Source: CBDCTM01 sp965222005 (GTDB lineage Bacteria > Bacteroidota > Bacteroidia > Chitinophagales > Saprospiraceae). Taken from it: 64,000 nt of DNA. The translations under genes and the position numbers were made by a program. The stretch covers positions 4,030,001 through 4,094,000 of the forward strand of contig OZ244935.1 in the NCBI GenBank assembly GCA_965222005.1, written 5' to 3'. This document shows positions 17,944-27,435 of the stretch, piece after piece (the stretch's first letter is position 1; each line of letters begins with the position of its first letter). The notes under the pieces were generated by a model, which worked only from the letters and a program-made list of their open reading frames with translations, made no database searches and was not told the origin of the DNA.

Positions 17944-19149
17944 ATGTCAAAAGTCCTGATTATTGGTGCTGGCGGGGTAGGGCGCGTAACCACTTACAAA
18001 TGTGCCCAGCATCCCGAAGTTTTCAGCGAGATTATGCTGGCCAGCCGTACGCTTTCCAAATGTGAAGCTATTACCAGAGACATCGCCAGGGATACAGGCT
18101 ACACCCATATACGCACCGCTAAGGTGGATGCTGAAAATGTACCCCAGCTGGTTCAGCTGATCCGAAGCTTTGAACCTCGGCTGGTCATACACCTGGCTCT
18201 GCCGTATCAAGACCTTACCATCATGGATGCATGTCTTGAGACAGGTGTTCACTATATGGATACAGCCAATTATGAGCCCAAAGAGGAGGCAAAGTTTGAA
18301 TACAGCTGGCAGTGGGCCTATCAGGATCGGTACCGGGAAAAAGGTATTTTGGCCCTGCTGGGTTGTGGCTTCGATCCAGGCGTTACGAGCATATTCACAG
18401 CTTATGCCGCCAAGCACCATTTTGATGAAATCCACTATCTCGACATCGTAGATTGCAATGGCGGTGACCACGGAAAGGCCTTTGCCACCAACTTCAATCC
18501 CGAGATCAACATTCGTGAAATCACTCAAAAGGGGCGCTATTACGAAAACGGACAGTGGATCGAAACCGAGCCGCATGCAATATGTAAACAACTTAGCTAT
18601 CCCAACATTGGCACTCGCAACAGCTATCTCATCTATCACGAAGAGCTGGAGTCATTGGTCAAAAATTTTCCTACGATCAAACGCGCCCGCTTTTGGATGA
18701 CTTTTGGAGATGAGTACCTTACCCATCTTCGCGTCATTCAAAATATTGGTATGGCTGGTATTGAGCCGGTGCAATATCAAGGGCAGGAAATCGTACCCCT
18801 CCAATTCTTGAAGGCCGTTTTGCCTGATCCGGGCGAGCTGGGAGAAAATTATTCAGGCGAAACGTCTATAGGATGTCGGATACGGGGAATTAAAGACGGG
18901 AGAGAACGTACCTACTACATTTGGAACAATTGCAGCCATCAGGCAGCCTTCGACGAAACGGGCACACAAGGTGTTTCTTATACTACGGGGGTACCGGCTA
19001 TGGTTGGTGCTATGATGCTTCTCAAAGGAAAGTGGAGCGGGCCGGGAGTCTTTAATGTGGAGCAATTCGACCCGGATCCCTTCCTTGAGCAGTTAGCTAA
19101 AGACGGGTTGCCCTGGCATGAAGAATTGGACGTTGATCTGGAATTGTAA
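17944..19149 (+). CDS. Carboxynorspermidine dehydrogenase (saccharopine dehydrogenase family)
   Basis: The 401-residue cytosolic enzyme belongs to the saccharopine/carboxyspermidine dehydrogenase family. It reductively condenses aspartate semialdehyde with a diamine to give carboxynorspermidine or carboxyspermidine. The NADP-binding motif IIGAGGVGRVTTYKCAQ is at 5-21, and the family signatures DTANYEPKEEAKFEY and GFDPGVTSIFTAYAAKH follow. The identification is fixed by the next gene, a carboxynorspermidine decarboxylase starting 2 nt after this stop. Together they form the alternative polyamine route. Which polyamine is made (norspermidine, spermidine or homospermidine) cannot be read from sequence. 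Confidence 0.92.
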   Translation: MSKVLIIGAGGVGRVTTYKCAQHPEVFSEIMLASRTLSKCEAITRDIARDTGYTHIRTAKVDAENVPQLVQLIRSFEPRLVIHLALPYQDLTIMDACLETGVHYMDTANYEPKEEAKFEYSWQWAYQDRYREKGILALLGCGFDPGVTSIFTAYAAKHHFDEIHYLDIVDCNGGDHGKAFATNFNPEINIREITQKGRYYENGQWIETEPHAICKQLSYPNIGTRNSYLIYHEELESLVKNFPTIKRARFWMTFGDEYLTHLRVIQNIGMAGIEPVQYQGQEIVPLQFLKAVLPDPGELGENYSGETSIGCRIRGIKDGRERTYYIWNNCSHQAAFDETGTQGVSYTTGVPAMVGAMMLLKGKWSGPGVFNVEQFDPDPFLEQLAKDGLPWHEELDVDLEL

Positions 19150-19151
19150 GC

Positions 19152-20282
19152 ATGAATATCGATCAAATCCCTTCGCCCTGCTTTGTACTCGATGAACGTT
19201 TGTTGCGCAGCAATTTACAGCAGCTGCATCAAATTGCCCGGCAAGCTGGAGTCCGTATTATACTTGCGTTTAAGGGCTTCTCTATGTGGGGAGCCTTTCC
19301 CGTTGTGCGGGAATATTTGGAGGGTGCAACGGCTAGTTCGCTTTATGAAGCACAGCTTTGCATGGAAGAAATGGGATGCCAGGCTCATACCTATGCGCCT
19401 GCCTATTTGCCAGAGGAATTTGAGCAAATTTTGCAACTTAGCAGCCACCTCACCTTTAATTCGCTGAGTGAATATGAGCGGTACCGGCCTGCTGTTTTGC
19501 GGCATCGGCAAGCGATCAGTTGTGGCTTGCGCGTGAATCCTGAATATTCTACTGTTCGTACTCCTTTGTACGATCCCTGTGCGCCCGGCTCCCGTTTGGG
19601 CATATTGGCTGAACAGCTCGATGAACTGCCACAGGGTATTGAAGGCTTGCATTTTCACAATCTTTGTGAGTCGGATTCTAACCAATTGGAAAAAACTTTA
19701 GCGGCTTTTGAAAGGCGCTTTGGTCATTTGTTGCCCCAATTGAAATGGGTGAATCTGGGTGGCGGACATCTCATCACAGCCAGGGGCTACGATACAAATC
19801 ATCTAATCCGCTTGCTGCGTGATTTTCGGACCCGGCATGAGGTGGAGCTTATTTTGGAGCCCGGATCAGCCATTGCCTGGCAGGCGGGCATCCTGTTGGC
19901 CAAGGTGCTCGATATTGTGCAGAACAAGAGCATCCGCACAGCCATTCTCGATGTGTCCTTCACCGCTCATATGCCCGATACGCTGGAGATGCCCTACAGG
20001 CCCCTTGTACGTGGAGCGGGCAACCCTGGCCCGGAAAGCTTCAATTATCGGTTAGGGGGAGTGAGTTGTCTGGCCGGTGATTTTATGGAGGAATATGGCT
20101 TTGCTAAACCTTTGGAAGTAGGACAAAAACTGATTTTTGAAGATATGATGCATTACACAATGGTGAAAACGACTATGTTTAATGGCGTCAAACATCCGGA
20201 TATTGCTATTTGGACGGAAGCGGGGCAACTAAAAATGCTGCGCCAATTTGAGTACAGTGATTTCAAAAGAAGACTTTGTTGA
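19152..20282 (+). CDS. nspC: Carboxynorspermidine decarboxylase
   Basis: The 376-residue PLP enzyme of the alanine-racemase-fold decarboxylase group removes CO2 from carboxy(nor)spermidine to release the polyamine. The PLP lysine is in ILAFKGFSMW (Lys41). Further family motifs are GLHFHNLCES, VNLGGGHLI, EPGSAIAWQAG (phosphate and PLP contacts) and DMMHYTMVKTTMFNG near the C-terminus. It starts 2 nt after the dehydrogenase stop and its own end overlaps the start of prmC. The three genes therefore probably form one transcript with coupled translation. Confidence 0.94.
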   Translation: MNIDQIPSPCFVLDERLLRSNLQQLHQIARQAGVRIILAFKGFSMWGAFPVVREYLEGATASSLYEAQLCMEEMGCQAHTYAPAYLPEEFEQILQLSSHLTFNSLSEYERYRPAVLRHRQAISCGLRVNPEYSTVRTPLYDPCAPGSRLGILAEQLDELPQGIEGLHFHNLCESDSNQLEKTLAAFERRFGHLLPQLKWVNLGGGHLITARGYDTNHLIRLLRDFRTRHEVELILEPGSAIAWQAGILLAKVLDIVQNKSIRTAILDVSFTAHMPDTLEMPYRPLVRGAGNPGPESFNYRLGGVSCLAGDFMEEYGFAKPLEVGQKLIFEDMMHYTMVKTTMFNGVKHPDIAIWTEAGQLKMLRQFEYSDFKRRLC

Positions 20283-21121
20283 GCATTCGTCAAAAATATC
20301 AGCAATTGGTAGAGCTATTGTTGCCTGTTTTTGGTTCGCGGGAAGCAGCCAGTCAGGCTCGCATTGTCTTTGAAGATGCCTTTGCCATTCACCTACTTCA
20401 AGACGAACGGCCCTTCCCGGAATCGCATGCCCGGGTTTTTGACGAAATCGCCGCAAGGCTGGTCAAGGGTGAGCCGGTACAGTACGTGCTGGGGCAATGT
20501 CGTTTTCTGGAATTGGACCTGATGATAAGCCCGGCAGTACTCATTCCGCGCCCTGAGACCGAAGAACTGGTACATTGGATGATCGAAGATTTGGAAGGCA
20601 GAGGGAGGCTGCAGTTGTTGGATATTGGCACGGGCAGCGGCTGCATTGCTCTTTCGTTGAAAAAACACTTGCCAGCTGTACAAGTTTCGGCCATTGACAT
20701 CAGTATGGCGGCCCTGGCCATTGCCCGCCAAAATGCGCAGCGCCACCAATGTGAGGTGCAATTCCTTCAGCTGGATGTGTTGGATGAGACCAAATGGCCC
20801 GCTATTGCGGAGATGGATGTCATCGTCAGCAACCCACCTTACATTGCTCAAGCGGAACACGAGTTGCTGCCTGAACAAGTGCTGCGCTACGAACCGGCTG
20901 AAGCCCTTTTTGTGGAGCAGGATGATCCGCTTTTGTTTTACAAGCGCATTGCCGAGCTGGCCAGACGGAAGCTGGCAAGAGGAGGCGCATTGTATTTTGA
21001 AACGAGTGAATTCAACGCAAAACAAGTGGTTGCGCATTTGGAAGAGCAGAGATTTGAGCGCATCATGTTGAGAAAAGATATGCAGGGAAAAGACCGGATG
21101 ATAAGAGCGAATCGGATTTAG
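20276..21121 (+). CDS. prmC: Peptide chain release factor N5-glutamine methyltransferase
   Basis: The 281-residue product methylates the GGQ glutamine of release factors RF1/RF2 using S-adenosylmethionine. The SAM-binding motif LLDIGTGSGCIAL is at about 114-126, and the catalytic NPPY motif (VSNPPYIAQAEHELLPEQV) starts at 186. The helical N-terminal domain ends at IPRPETEELV. No ATG occurs before residue 83, so translation must begin at TTG 20276 or TTG 20279, overlapping the end of nspC by 4-7 nt. This implies translational coupling. Its last 4 bases overlap the convergent SUI1-family gene. Confidence 0.95.
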   Translation: MLSIRQKYQQLVELLLPVFGSREAASQARIVFEDAFAIHLLQDERPFPESHARVFDEIAARLVKGEPVQYVLGQCRFLELDLMISPAVLIPRPETEELVHWMIEDLEGRGRLQLLDIGTGSGCIALSLKKHLPAVQVSAIDISMAALAIARQNAQRHQCEVQFLQLDVLDETKWPAIAEMDVIVSNPPYIAQAEHELLPEQVLRYEPAEALFVEQDDPLLFYKRIAELARRKLARGGALYFETSEFNAKQVVAHLEEQRFERIMLRKDMQGKDRMIRANRI

Positions 21122-21474
21122 CCGCCCGACTTTTTGGTTTGGCTGTAGCCAGCATCCAGCAATAGTTGAACCACCCTGTCGCGCTGATTGCCCTGGATAA
21201 GTATTTCCCCGTCCTTCACACTACCACCAACCCCGCATTTTGATTTGAGCATCTTGCCCAATTCTTTCAGCTCTTCTTCTGCTCCTTCAAAGCCTGTGAC
21301 CAGAGTGACTTCCTTGCCTTTGCGCTTTTTGCGGTCGATAAGCACGCGGAGCTGTTGCAGGCCGGGAGCTAATGTCTCCTCACGATAAGGCGATTCATAT
21401 TGATAGTCGTAATCCGGATTCGTGGAAAATACGACGCCATCTCTTCGCCTGTGGCCCTTGCCTTTTTTACCCAT
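21118..21474 (-). CDS. yciH: SUI1/eIF1-family protein, YciH type
   Basis: The 118-residue product has an SUI1 fold over about residues 45-112, with TLVTGFEG and CGVGGSVKDGEILIQGNQRD; the latter is the signature of the family. The N-terminus (GKKGKGHRRRDGVVFSTN) is basic and typical of bacterial YciH proteins, which associate with the ribosome and influence initiation fidelity in E. coli. The ATG at 21474 is the only reasonable start. Convergent with prmC, 4-base overlap at the stops. Confidence 0.92.
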   Translation of the reverse strand: MGKKGKGHRRRDGVVFSTNPDYDYQYESPYREETLAPGLQQLRVLIDRKKRKGKEVTLVTGFEGAEEELKELGKMLKSKCGVGGSVKDGEILIQGNQRDRVVQLLLDAGYSQTKKSGG

Positions 21475-21516
21475 TGTGGATTACTTTGATTTGCTACAAA
21501 TTTAGCGTTTTCATAG

Positions 21517-21559
21517 AAAAACCCTGTGCTACAGCGTTTTTGCTATGGCACAGGGTTTT
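21517..21559 (-). terminator. Rho-independent terminator of the M57-type protease gene
   Basis: A 12-bp perfect stem (aaaaccctgtgc with gcacagggtttt) encloses an 18-base loop 20 bases past the protease stop. On the minus strand the stem is followed by a T-run. Confidence 0.75.
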
Positions 21560-21579
21560 GGTATTATCTGAAACAAATA

Positions 21580-22386
21580 CTAGTAAACTGTTTCGAATGC
21601 AGTCACATCATCGTTATTGAAATTTCCATTGGATCCGGTGTGGAAGCAGGAATTCATAACTGAATTGGGACTATAGCTGGAAGTAGTACCGGGAATATGA
21701 ACAGCACCAACTCCGTTATTTTGTTGACCTTCACTGCCGCCGCTTCCGCAGCTGTACGAGCGATCAAACCAATCTGCATGCCTCATACCGATACAGTGAC
21801 CCAGCTCGTGGATCATCACATGAGTTACCACAGCCAAACCATAAGCTCCTGTACCTGTATATACAGTGACGCGGTTGTAGGGATCGCCACCACTTGTTGG
21901 GAAACCAGCTACACCACCTGCTGACCCTCTTCTGGTTTTTACTTCAATATCAAAATTGCGGGTTCTATCATCTCTCGTAAAAGTAAGATTCATATTCAGA
22001 GAATTATATTGAGCAATAGCTGCATCCAGGGCCTGGCTATATACACCGTTGAGGCGTTTGCCTTTTACTACAATCGTTCTGGGTGTGCCTGTCACCAAAT
22101 TGAAGGTGTGATACTGCTCTCCATTAGGGCCTTCAATAGTAGTAGGCGGCTCCATTTCTTTTAAAGTTTCCGGAGTAATACGGATGCACTTCTCCACGAT
22201 ATAATCTTCTCCATCCATAGTGATGTCACTTACATCAAAACCAAGATCGGTAAGTCTGAGTAATACCTCAGTCGGAATGTCATCAGTAGTTTTTGCGTTA
22301 GTTGTGATATCGGCATCTTTATTACAAGACCATACAAGTACCATAGCGAGCAACAATGCGCCGAATTGGATAGTGAACTTTTTCAT
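21580..22386 (-). CDS. Lipoprotein zinc protease, HEIGH/M57-like
   Basis: The 268-residue protein has a lipoprotein signal (MVLVWSC, lipid Cys21), so it is anchored in the envelope. The metzincin motif HELGHCIGMRH gives zinc ligands His193, His197 and His203 and base Glu194. A Met-turn candidate (SVMNSCF) follows near residue 243. This is the pattern of the dual-action HEIGH metallopeptidases (family M57) common in Bacteroidetes. Its substrate is unknown. A terminator follows the stop; no operon partner is seen. Confidence 0.88.
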   Translation of the reverse strand: MKKFTIQFGALLLAMVLVWSCNKDADITTNAKTTDDIPTEVLLRLTDLGFDVSDITMDGEDYIVEKCIRITPETLKEMEPPTTIEGPNGEQYHTFNLVTGTPRTIVVKGKRLNGVYSQALDAAIAQYNSLNMNLTFTRDDRTRNFDIEVKTRRGSAGGVAGFPTSGGDPYNRVTVYTGTGAYGLAVVTHVMIHELGHCIGMRHADWFDRSYSCGSGGSEGQQNNGVGAVHIPGTTSSYSPNSVMNSCFHTGSNGNFNNDDVTAFETVY

Positions 22387-22657
22387 GTGTAAACTTAAAT
22401 TAGTTGGTTAAAAAAATTAAATAATATAATTCAAAAAAAAATCGAACTTACAATAAGCAATTTGCACACGAGGGCTGTGTACAATAGCTGCAAGCATAAG
22501 ATTCAATGTTCAAATGACAAATAAATGCCATGACGTAAAGCAAGAACTGAGGTAATGTAAATCGCTTTCTATTTGGTCTGTTGTGAGGGAAACAGTTACA
22601 AAGCTATAAAATTTTTTTAAACTTTGCACAATTAAAATTAAAAACTAAAAATAGCGG

Positions 22658-25333
22658 ATGTTGCGAATTATTAATTTGACCCTTTCTATCGTGCTTTTGA
22701 TGGCGAATAGCCAAGCCATCGATGCCCAGCAAGCCCGCGCTGGCTCTGCTTCTTTGCCTTATCTGGATGAGGAGCTGACCAAGCTTTCTCCTTCTCTGTA
22801 TTCAAAATTAGCCGCCCGGTCTATTGAGCTGCCAGCTAATTTTACCCTGGCTCTGTCAGATACGGGTGGATTCAAAGCGGAGAATGCGGTTGGTAAAGGA
22901 TCTGTAGAGGTGATAGATGAGTTTTCCCCGGCGGGTATTTGGGTTGTCAGCATTCGGCAAATAAATCAATTGGATGCTTTGATCCGGTCTCCTTTTGTAA
23001 AATTTATCCACCTTCCGGTAAGTACCCCCAAGGCAGAGAGCCGTGTGAAAAACAGGAACCTTACAAGCAATCAGATTAACTGGGTGCACAGCCATTTTCC
23101 GGCTGTAAATGGCGAAAACATTACCGTTTCGGTAAAGGAACCCCGTTACGACACCACCGATCTGGACATTATCAACCGCCATGTATATTCCCCTTTGGCA
23201 GCCTCTGAAAGCACTGCACATGCCACAGATATGGCAACTATCATTGCTGGCGGTGGCAATACATCAGTCAATGGCAGGGGAGTGGCCAATGCGGCTCTTC
23301 TCACCTCTTCTGATTTTAGTACGACCCTTCCCGACCAACTGGCGGATTACGAACTGCTGGGAGTGGCCCTGCAAAACCATTCCTATGGCACAGGTATAGA
23401 GAATTTTTATGGAGCTACCGCTCAAGCTTTTGATCTGTCAAGCTGGTTGAAGCCTGAATTGCTGCACATTTTTTCAGCCGGAAATATCGGCCAGGCCACT
23501 GACAGCCTGGGGCCATTCAGCATGGCTTCCGGCTTTGCCAATCTCACCGGAAATTTTAAGATGGCCAAAAATATTCTAACACTGGCTAGTATAGACGAAG
23601 TGGGCAATATTGACTCTCTTAGTTCAAAGGGACCTGCATATGATGGACGTATCAAACCTGAATTGGTAGCTTACAGTGTCAGTGGCTCCTCCAATGCAGC
23701 AGCACTCACTACAGGCGTGTGCGCATTGCTGAGTCAGTTTTATAAAGAATCGTATGTGAACGAGGCCCCTCCGGCGGCTTTGCTGAAAGCGATTCTAATC
23801 AATAGTGCAGAAGACATAGCCATGCCCGGGCCAGACTTTTTTTCGGGTTTTGGAAATTTGAATGCCTTTCGGGCCTTTGAACATTTGCTGAACGGCCAGT
23901 TTATTGAAGGAAGCATTGATGATGGGGGGCAGCTCGATTTTCAGATTGCTGTACCGGCTGATGTGGCTGAACTAAAGGTCAGTTGTGTTTGGTCTGATCC
24001 GGCTGCGGAGCCCAACGCAGCCTTTGCCCTTATCAACGATTTGGATCTGGTGCTGCAGCAGGTGGCTACTCAAACTCAATGGCTTCCCTGGGTATTAAAT
24101 CCTTTTCCCCATCGCGATTCCCTCACATTACCTGCCAAAAGAGCTGTGGACAGGCTCAATAATGTGGAGCAAATCAGTATTGAGGAGCCGGAAGCCGGGA
24201 GCTATCGCATCCAAATCCGGGCGGCTGAAGTTGCTCAAGGACCGCAGGCTTTTTACATTGCGTACCAATGGAGGTTGAAAGATGAATTTAGCTGGATAGC
24301 ACCACTGAAAGGGGACAATTTGCCGTATAATGATGAAAGCGACAGCTATTTTCGGTGGGAATCTACCTTCGACAACGCGCTTGGAAAGCTGGAATTGAGC
24401 ACGGATTTGGGAGCCAGTTGGGAGCTGGTTGAAGATTCTGTGGACTTGTCGGCTGGCCAGCTGCAGTGGGAGGCACCCCGGATATGGAGCCCGGCAATAG
24501 CCAGAATGACGATTGGCGGGCAAGTCTTTGAAACGGATACCTTTAGCATTTCCCATCCGATCAAGCCGGAGATAGGGTTCAATTGTGGAGATTCCATTTT
24601 GCTCAGCTGGCCGTTTATCCCGACGATTGAATCGGTCAGTATTCACACCATTGGTAATCGGTATTTGCGCCCTGTCCAAAGTACTACCGATACCCTGATT
24701 ATATTGGCTAAGAGCGAGCTGGCAGGGGCACAATATGCCCTGATTCCCAAGCTTTTAGCGGGTGTGGAAGGTATCCAAAGCACCACTTTTAGCTATGAAA
24801 ATCAGAGCGAGGCATGTTACATTATCAACTTTATCGCCAACCCCTTCACAGCTCAATCGGTCGAATTGTCTCTCCAGCTGGGTACTACGTACCGGGTAGA
24901 GGAAGTGATTTATGAGAAAGAGAACAACGGTATTTTTAGTACTATTGCAACGAGTACCAACTTACAGAAAAACAACCGATATGTGGATTTGCAACCCCAG
25001 GAAGGAGCCAATGTGTACCGGGCGAGGGTCATTTTGGACGATCAAACTGAGCTGGTCAGCTTGCCGGATACCGCCTTGTTTTTAGATGAATTAGCTCTGC
25101 TGCTATTCCCCAATCCTGTAACTACCGGCCAATCCATTCAAATTTTGGTCAATAATCTGCTTGAATCGCCGATCGTTTTTCATTTGTTTCGTGCGAACGG
25201 GCAGTTGGTGCTGAGGGAAGAGTTGGATGTTTTTTTCAACGAACTCACCATACCTGCTCTTGTGCCGGGACTGTATTTGTACGAATTGGAAGCTGGTGAA
25301 AAGCATCAAGCCGGCAAGTTGCTCGTGCGCTGA
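22658..25333 (+). CDS. Secreted subtilisin-family (S8) protease with type A T9SS tail
   Basis: The 891-residue protein has a signal peptide (1-23, SQAIDAQQA). The S8 domain (about 130-430) shows the His segment ESTAHATDMATIIAGGG, the oxyanion-region NHSYG and SAGNIG, and the Ser segment SGSSNAAALTTG in place of GTSMAAP. Where DTG should hold the catalytic Asp, the strand reads ITVSVKEPRYDTTDLDI, so the acid is Glu or a shifted Asp. A P-domain-like beta region follows (about 430-545), then beta-rich modules. The last 80 residues (LLLFPNPVTTGQSIQI...GLYLYELEAG) are a type A sorting domain. The product is probably surface-attached or released. The gene overlaps the convergent kinase gene by 28 bp. 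Confidence 0.87.
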   Translation: MLRIINLTLSIVLLMANSQAIDAQQARAGSASLPYLDEELTKLSPSLYSKLAARSIELPANFTLALSDTGGFKAENAVGKGSVEVIDEFSPAGIWVVSIRQINQLDALIRSPFVKFIHLPVSTPKAESRVKNRNLTSNQINWVHSHFPAVNGENITVSVKEPRYDTTDLDIINRHVYSPLAASESTAHATDMATIIAGGGNTSVNGRGVANAALLTSSDFSTTLPDQLADYELLGVALQNHSYGTGIENFYGATAQAFDLSSWLKPELLHIFSAGNIGQATDSLGPFSMASGFANLTGNFKMAKNILTLASIDEVGNIDSLSSKGPAYDGRIKPELVAYSVSGSSNAAALTTGVCALLSQFYKESYVNEAPPAALLKAILINSAEDIAMPGPDFFSGFGNLNAFRAFEHLLNGQFIEGSIDDGGQLDFQIAVPADVAELKVSCVWSDPAAEPNAAFALINDLDLVLQQVATQTQWLPWVLNPFPHRDSLTLPAKRAVDRLNNVEQISIEEPEAGSYRIQIRAAEVAQGPQAFYIAYQWRLKDEFSWIAPLKGDNLPYNDESDSYFRWESTFDNALGKLELSTDLGASWELVEDSVDLSAGQLQWEAPRIWSPAIARMTIGGQVFETDTFSISHPIKPEIGFNCGDSILLSWPFIPTIESVSIHTIGNRYLRPVQSTTDTLIILAKSELAGAQYALIPKLLAGVEGIQSTTFSYENQSEACYIINFIANPFTAQSVELSLQLGTTYRVEEVIYEKENNGIFSTIATSTNLQKNNRYVDLQPQEGANVYRARVILDDQTELVSLPDTALFLDELALLLFPNPVTTGQSIQILVNNLLESPIVFHLFRANGQLVLREELDVFFNELTIPALVPGLYLYELEAGEKHQAGKLLVR

Positions 25334-26244
25334 GATGAAGGTACCCAAACCTTCAAAGAGGCTGGTAGGATGCTAAATTGTAGGTCTTGCTCTTCCCAAA
25401 AACCTTCGCCATCCACATGTACGGGGCTGGGTTTGGGCAAGCGAATTTGAATCACCCGGGCCTGCATATGCTCTGCCAATCTGCTCCGATGTAGGCTGCC
25501 ATTTAGCGCCCGCCAGGCGGAAAAGCAGTATCGCCAGAGGGGCGCTTTGCGGAGGAGCATTACCTCCATCAAGCCGTCGTTGAGTTGGGCCAAAGGTGCA
25601 ATTCGGAATTGATAGCCATACATGGGAGCGTTGGCAATGGCGATAATCATGCATTCCCGTTCCATTACTTTGCCGTCAATGTGGAGTTGATAATTGGCTG
25701 CCCGATAGGTAGTTGCCTCTGCCAAAGCGTATTTAAGATAAGGCCAAAATCCTCTGAAGCGGCTTTGTTTTGTGCGATAGGCCACCTGCGCATCAAAGCC
25801 AACCCCTGCCAAGTTGAAGAAGGGCCGGTCGTTGAGCCGGCAGGTGTCGATGGTTATTTCGTGTCCCTCATTTAGCGTTTTAATGGCTTTGTCAATATTT
25901 CTGCCGAGCCCAAGATGTGTGGCAAAGCCATTGCCGGAGCCAGCAGGCAGAATGCCAAGCACGGTCTCCGTTCCTACCAGGGCAGAGGCCACTTCATTGA
26001 CGGAGCCATCGCCCCCCACCGCCACTATCATGTTGGCCCCGGCGGCTACAGCTTCAGCAGCCAGCAAGGTAGCATGCCCGGGGTATTCGGTAAATTGAAT
26101 TGTAAAGGAATATTTTTCGTGATCGAGCAGACGGTGGAGGCGATTGGGCAATGCTCTTTTTTGGCCGAGCCCCGAAAAAGGATTGACGATAAATACCAGT
26201 TTTTTACTTGCGTTTTCTTTGTAAGTGGCGGATATAGCTTGCAC
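25306..26244 (-). CDS. Diacylglycerol/sphingosine kinase family lipid kinase (YegS/BmrU-like)
   Basis: The 312-residue product has the DAGK catalytic domain: IVNPFSG at about 18-24, MIVAVGGDGSVNEVASALVG with the nucleotide-binding GGDGS, and LGILPAGSGNGFATHLGL. The C-terminal beta-domain carries ITIDTCRLNDRPFFNLAGVGFDA. Enzymes of this group phosphorylate lipid substrates at the inner membrane leaflet; the exact substrate is unknown. Translation appears to start at GTG 26244, since no ATG precedes the catalytic motif. The 3' end overlaps the convergent S8 protease gene. Confidence 0.9.
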   Translation of the reverse strand: MQAISATYKENASKKLVFIVNPFSGLGQKRALPNRLHRLLDHEKYSFTIQFTEYPGHATLLAAEAVAAGANMIVAVGGDGSVNEVASALVGTETVLGILPAGSGNGFATHLGLGRNIDKAIKTLNEGHEITIDTCRLNDRPFFNLAGVGFDAQVAYRTKQSRFRGFWPYLKYALAEATTYRAANYQLHIDGKVMERECMIIAIANAPMYGYQFRIAPLAQLNDGLMEVMLLRKAPLWRYCFSAWRALNGSLHRSRLAEHMQARVIQIRLPKPSPVHVDGEGFWEEQDLQFSILPASLKVWVPSSQRTSNLPA

Positions 26245-26325
26245 CGTGTTTGGCAGATTTTTTCAAATGTAGTGAAAGAACGGGTTCAAACTCAGACAAT
26301 CTCCCTTTTCAATTGTTATTATTGC

Positions 26326-27435
26326 TTACCTCTTTTTTCGCCAATTGTTGTTGAGCATACGCATAATGAGGAAGCCCAGCCCGCCCATGCCGTACTCCGA
26401 ATTGGAGAGGATGACCACTCCGGTTCTGTTCTCTTTTACAAAGCCTACAAATGCCTGGGCACCACTGGTAGAACCGGAATGTACCACCAGGTCGTAATAT
26501 TTTTTGTTTTTGATGACATGCCACCCGCTGGCGATAAAACTATATCGTGTCATTTTGGTAGGATGTAATGGTAGATGCATGGGTTGCAAAATTTCATTCC
26601 ACTCCCTTCCATCCGGAAGCCCGATATTGGCATGTACAAAGCGTAGAAGATCGGAAAGGCTGGATTTCAGCCCTTCCGAAGCGGCAAAAGAGCTAAATTC
26701 CCAGGGGGCGGTAGGCTTGCCACCGATAGCGTAGCCTTGTGCCAGGTTGTTCCTTGCCACTTGGGTCAGTACCAGCTGCGTATTTACCAACCCCAGTGGA
26801 ATCAATACCTTTTCTCTAAGCGCTTCTTCAAAAGGCAGTCCCGTAGCATTTTCAATAGCTAGCTCAAGCAAAGCATAGCCCAGATTGGAGTAGAGGTACT
26901 CCCGGCCAGGCGTGCTGCATGAATGGTGGAGATAAAAATTGTGAAGGTCCTGCTTGGTATAATTGGCATAGGGATTATTGGTTTCTTTTTCCCGGCTCCC
27001 AAATTCGAGTGGCATTTTGGGTAAGCCGGAGTAATGCGTTTGGAGGTGGCCAATCGTAATAGCCTGGCAATCCGGACTGCGTAGGGGGGGGGGCAAATAT
27101 ACATTGAGCGAAGAATCGGGATGCATCAAATGCTCATTTTCCAGCACTTTCAACAAAGTGGCGGTGAACACCTTGGTTACGTCCCCAATTTCAAAAAGGC
27201 TGTACGCATGTGGTGGTTGTATGGAATCCTTGGTGAGGCTGCCATAGCTGAAGGTAAAGGAGGTATCGCCCAAAATGACGCCAATGATATAGCCGGGATT
27301 CTTTTTTGGGGTAATTTCCGTATCGTAATAAACGATCTTCTCAATTTCTTCTTTGAGGTTTTCATACAACTGTGCGTAACTGTTGACGCTGAAGAGGAAT
27401 AGGGTGAGTAAGGTGACAACAATTCGGAACTGCAT
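26326..27435 (-). CDS. Serine beta-lactamase/esterase-fold protein lacking the nucleophile
   Basis: The 369-residue protein has a signal peptide (1-21, SVNSYAQ) and the beta-lactamase class C / PBP4* fold. The YxN motif (YSN, 182-184) and HxG motif (VVHSGSTSG, 319-321) are intact. The SxxK motif reads FEIGDVTKVFTA, with Asp85 where the catalytic serine belongs and Lys88 retained; the codon is GAC. The protein is therefore predicted not to form an acyl-enzyme and may bind peptidoglycan or act as a pseudo-enzyme. Its ATG overlaps the stop of the upstream gene in a TAATG arrangement, implying coupled translation and related function. Confidence 0.88.
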   Translation of the reverse strand: MQFRIVVTLLTLFLFSVNSYAQLYENLKEEIEKIVYYDTEITPKKNPGYIIGVILGDTSFTFSYGSLTKDSIQPPHAYSLFEIGDVTKVFTATLLKVLENEHLMHPDSSLNVYLPPPLRSPDCQAITIGHLQTHYSGLPKMPLEFGSREKETNNPYANYTKQDLHNFYLHHSCSTPGREYLYSNLGYALLELAIENATGLPFEEALREKVLIPLGLVNTQLVLTQVARNNLAQGYAIGGKPTAPWEFSSFAASEGLKSSLSDLLRFVHANIGLPDGREWNEILQPMHLPLHPTKMTRYSFIASGWHVIKNKKYYDLVVHSGSTSGAQAFVGFVKENRTGVVILSNSEYGMGGLGFLIMRMLNNNWRKKR

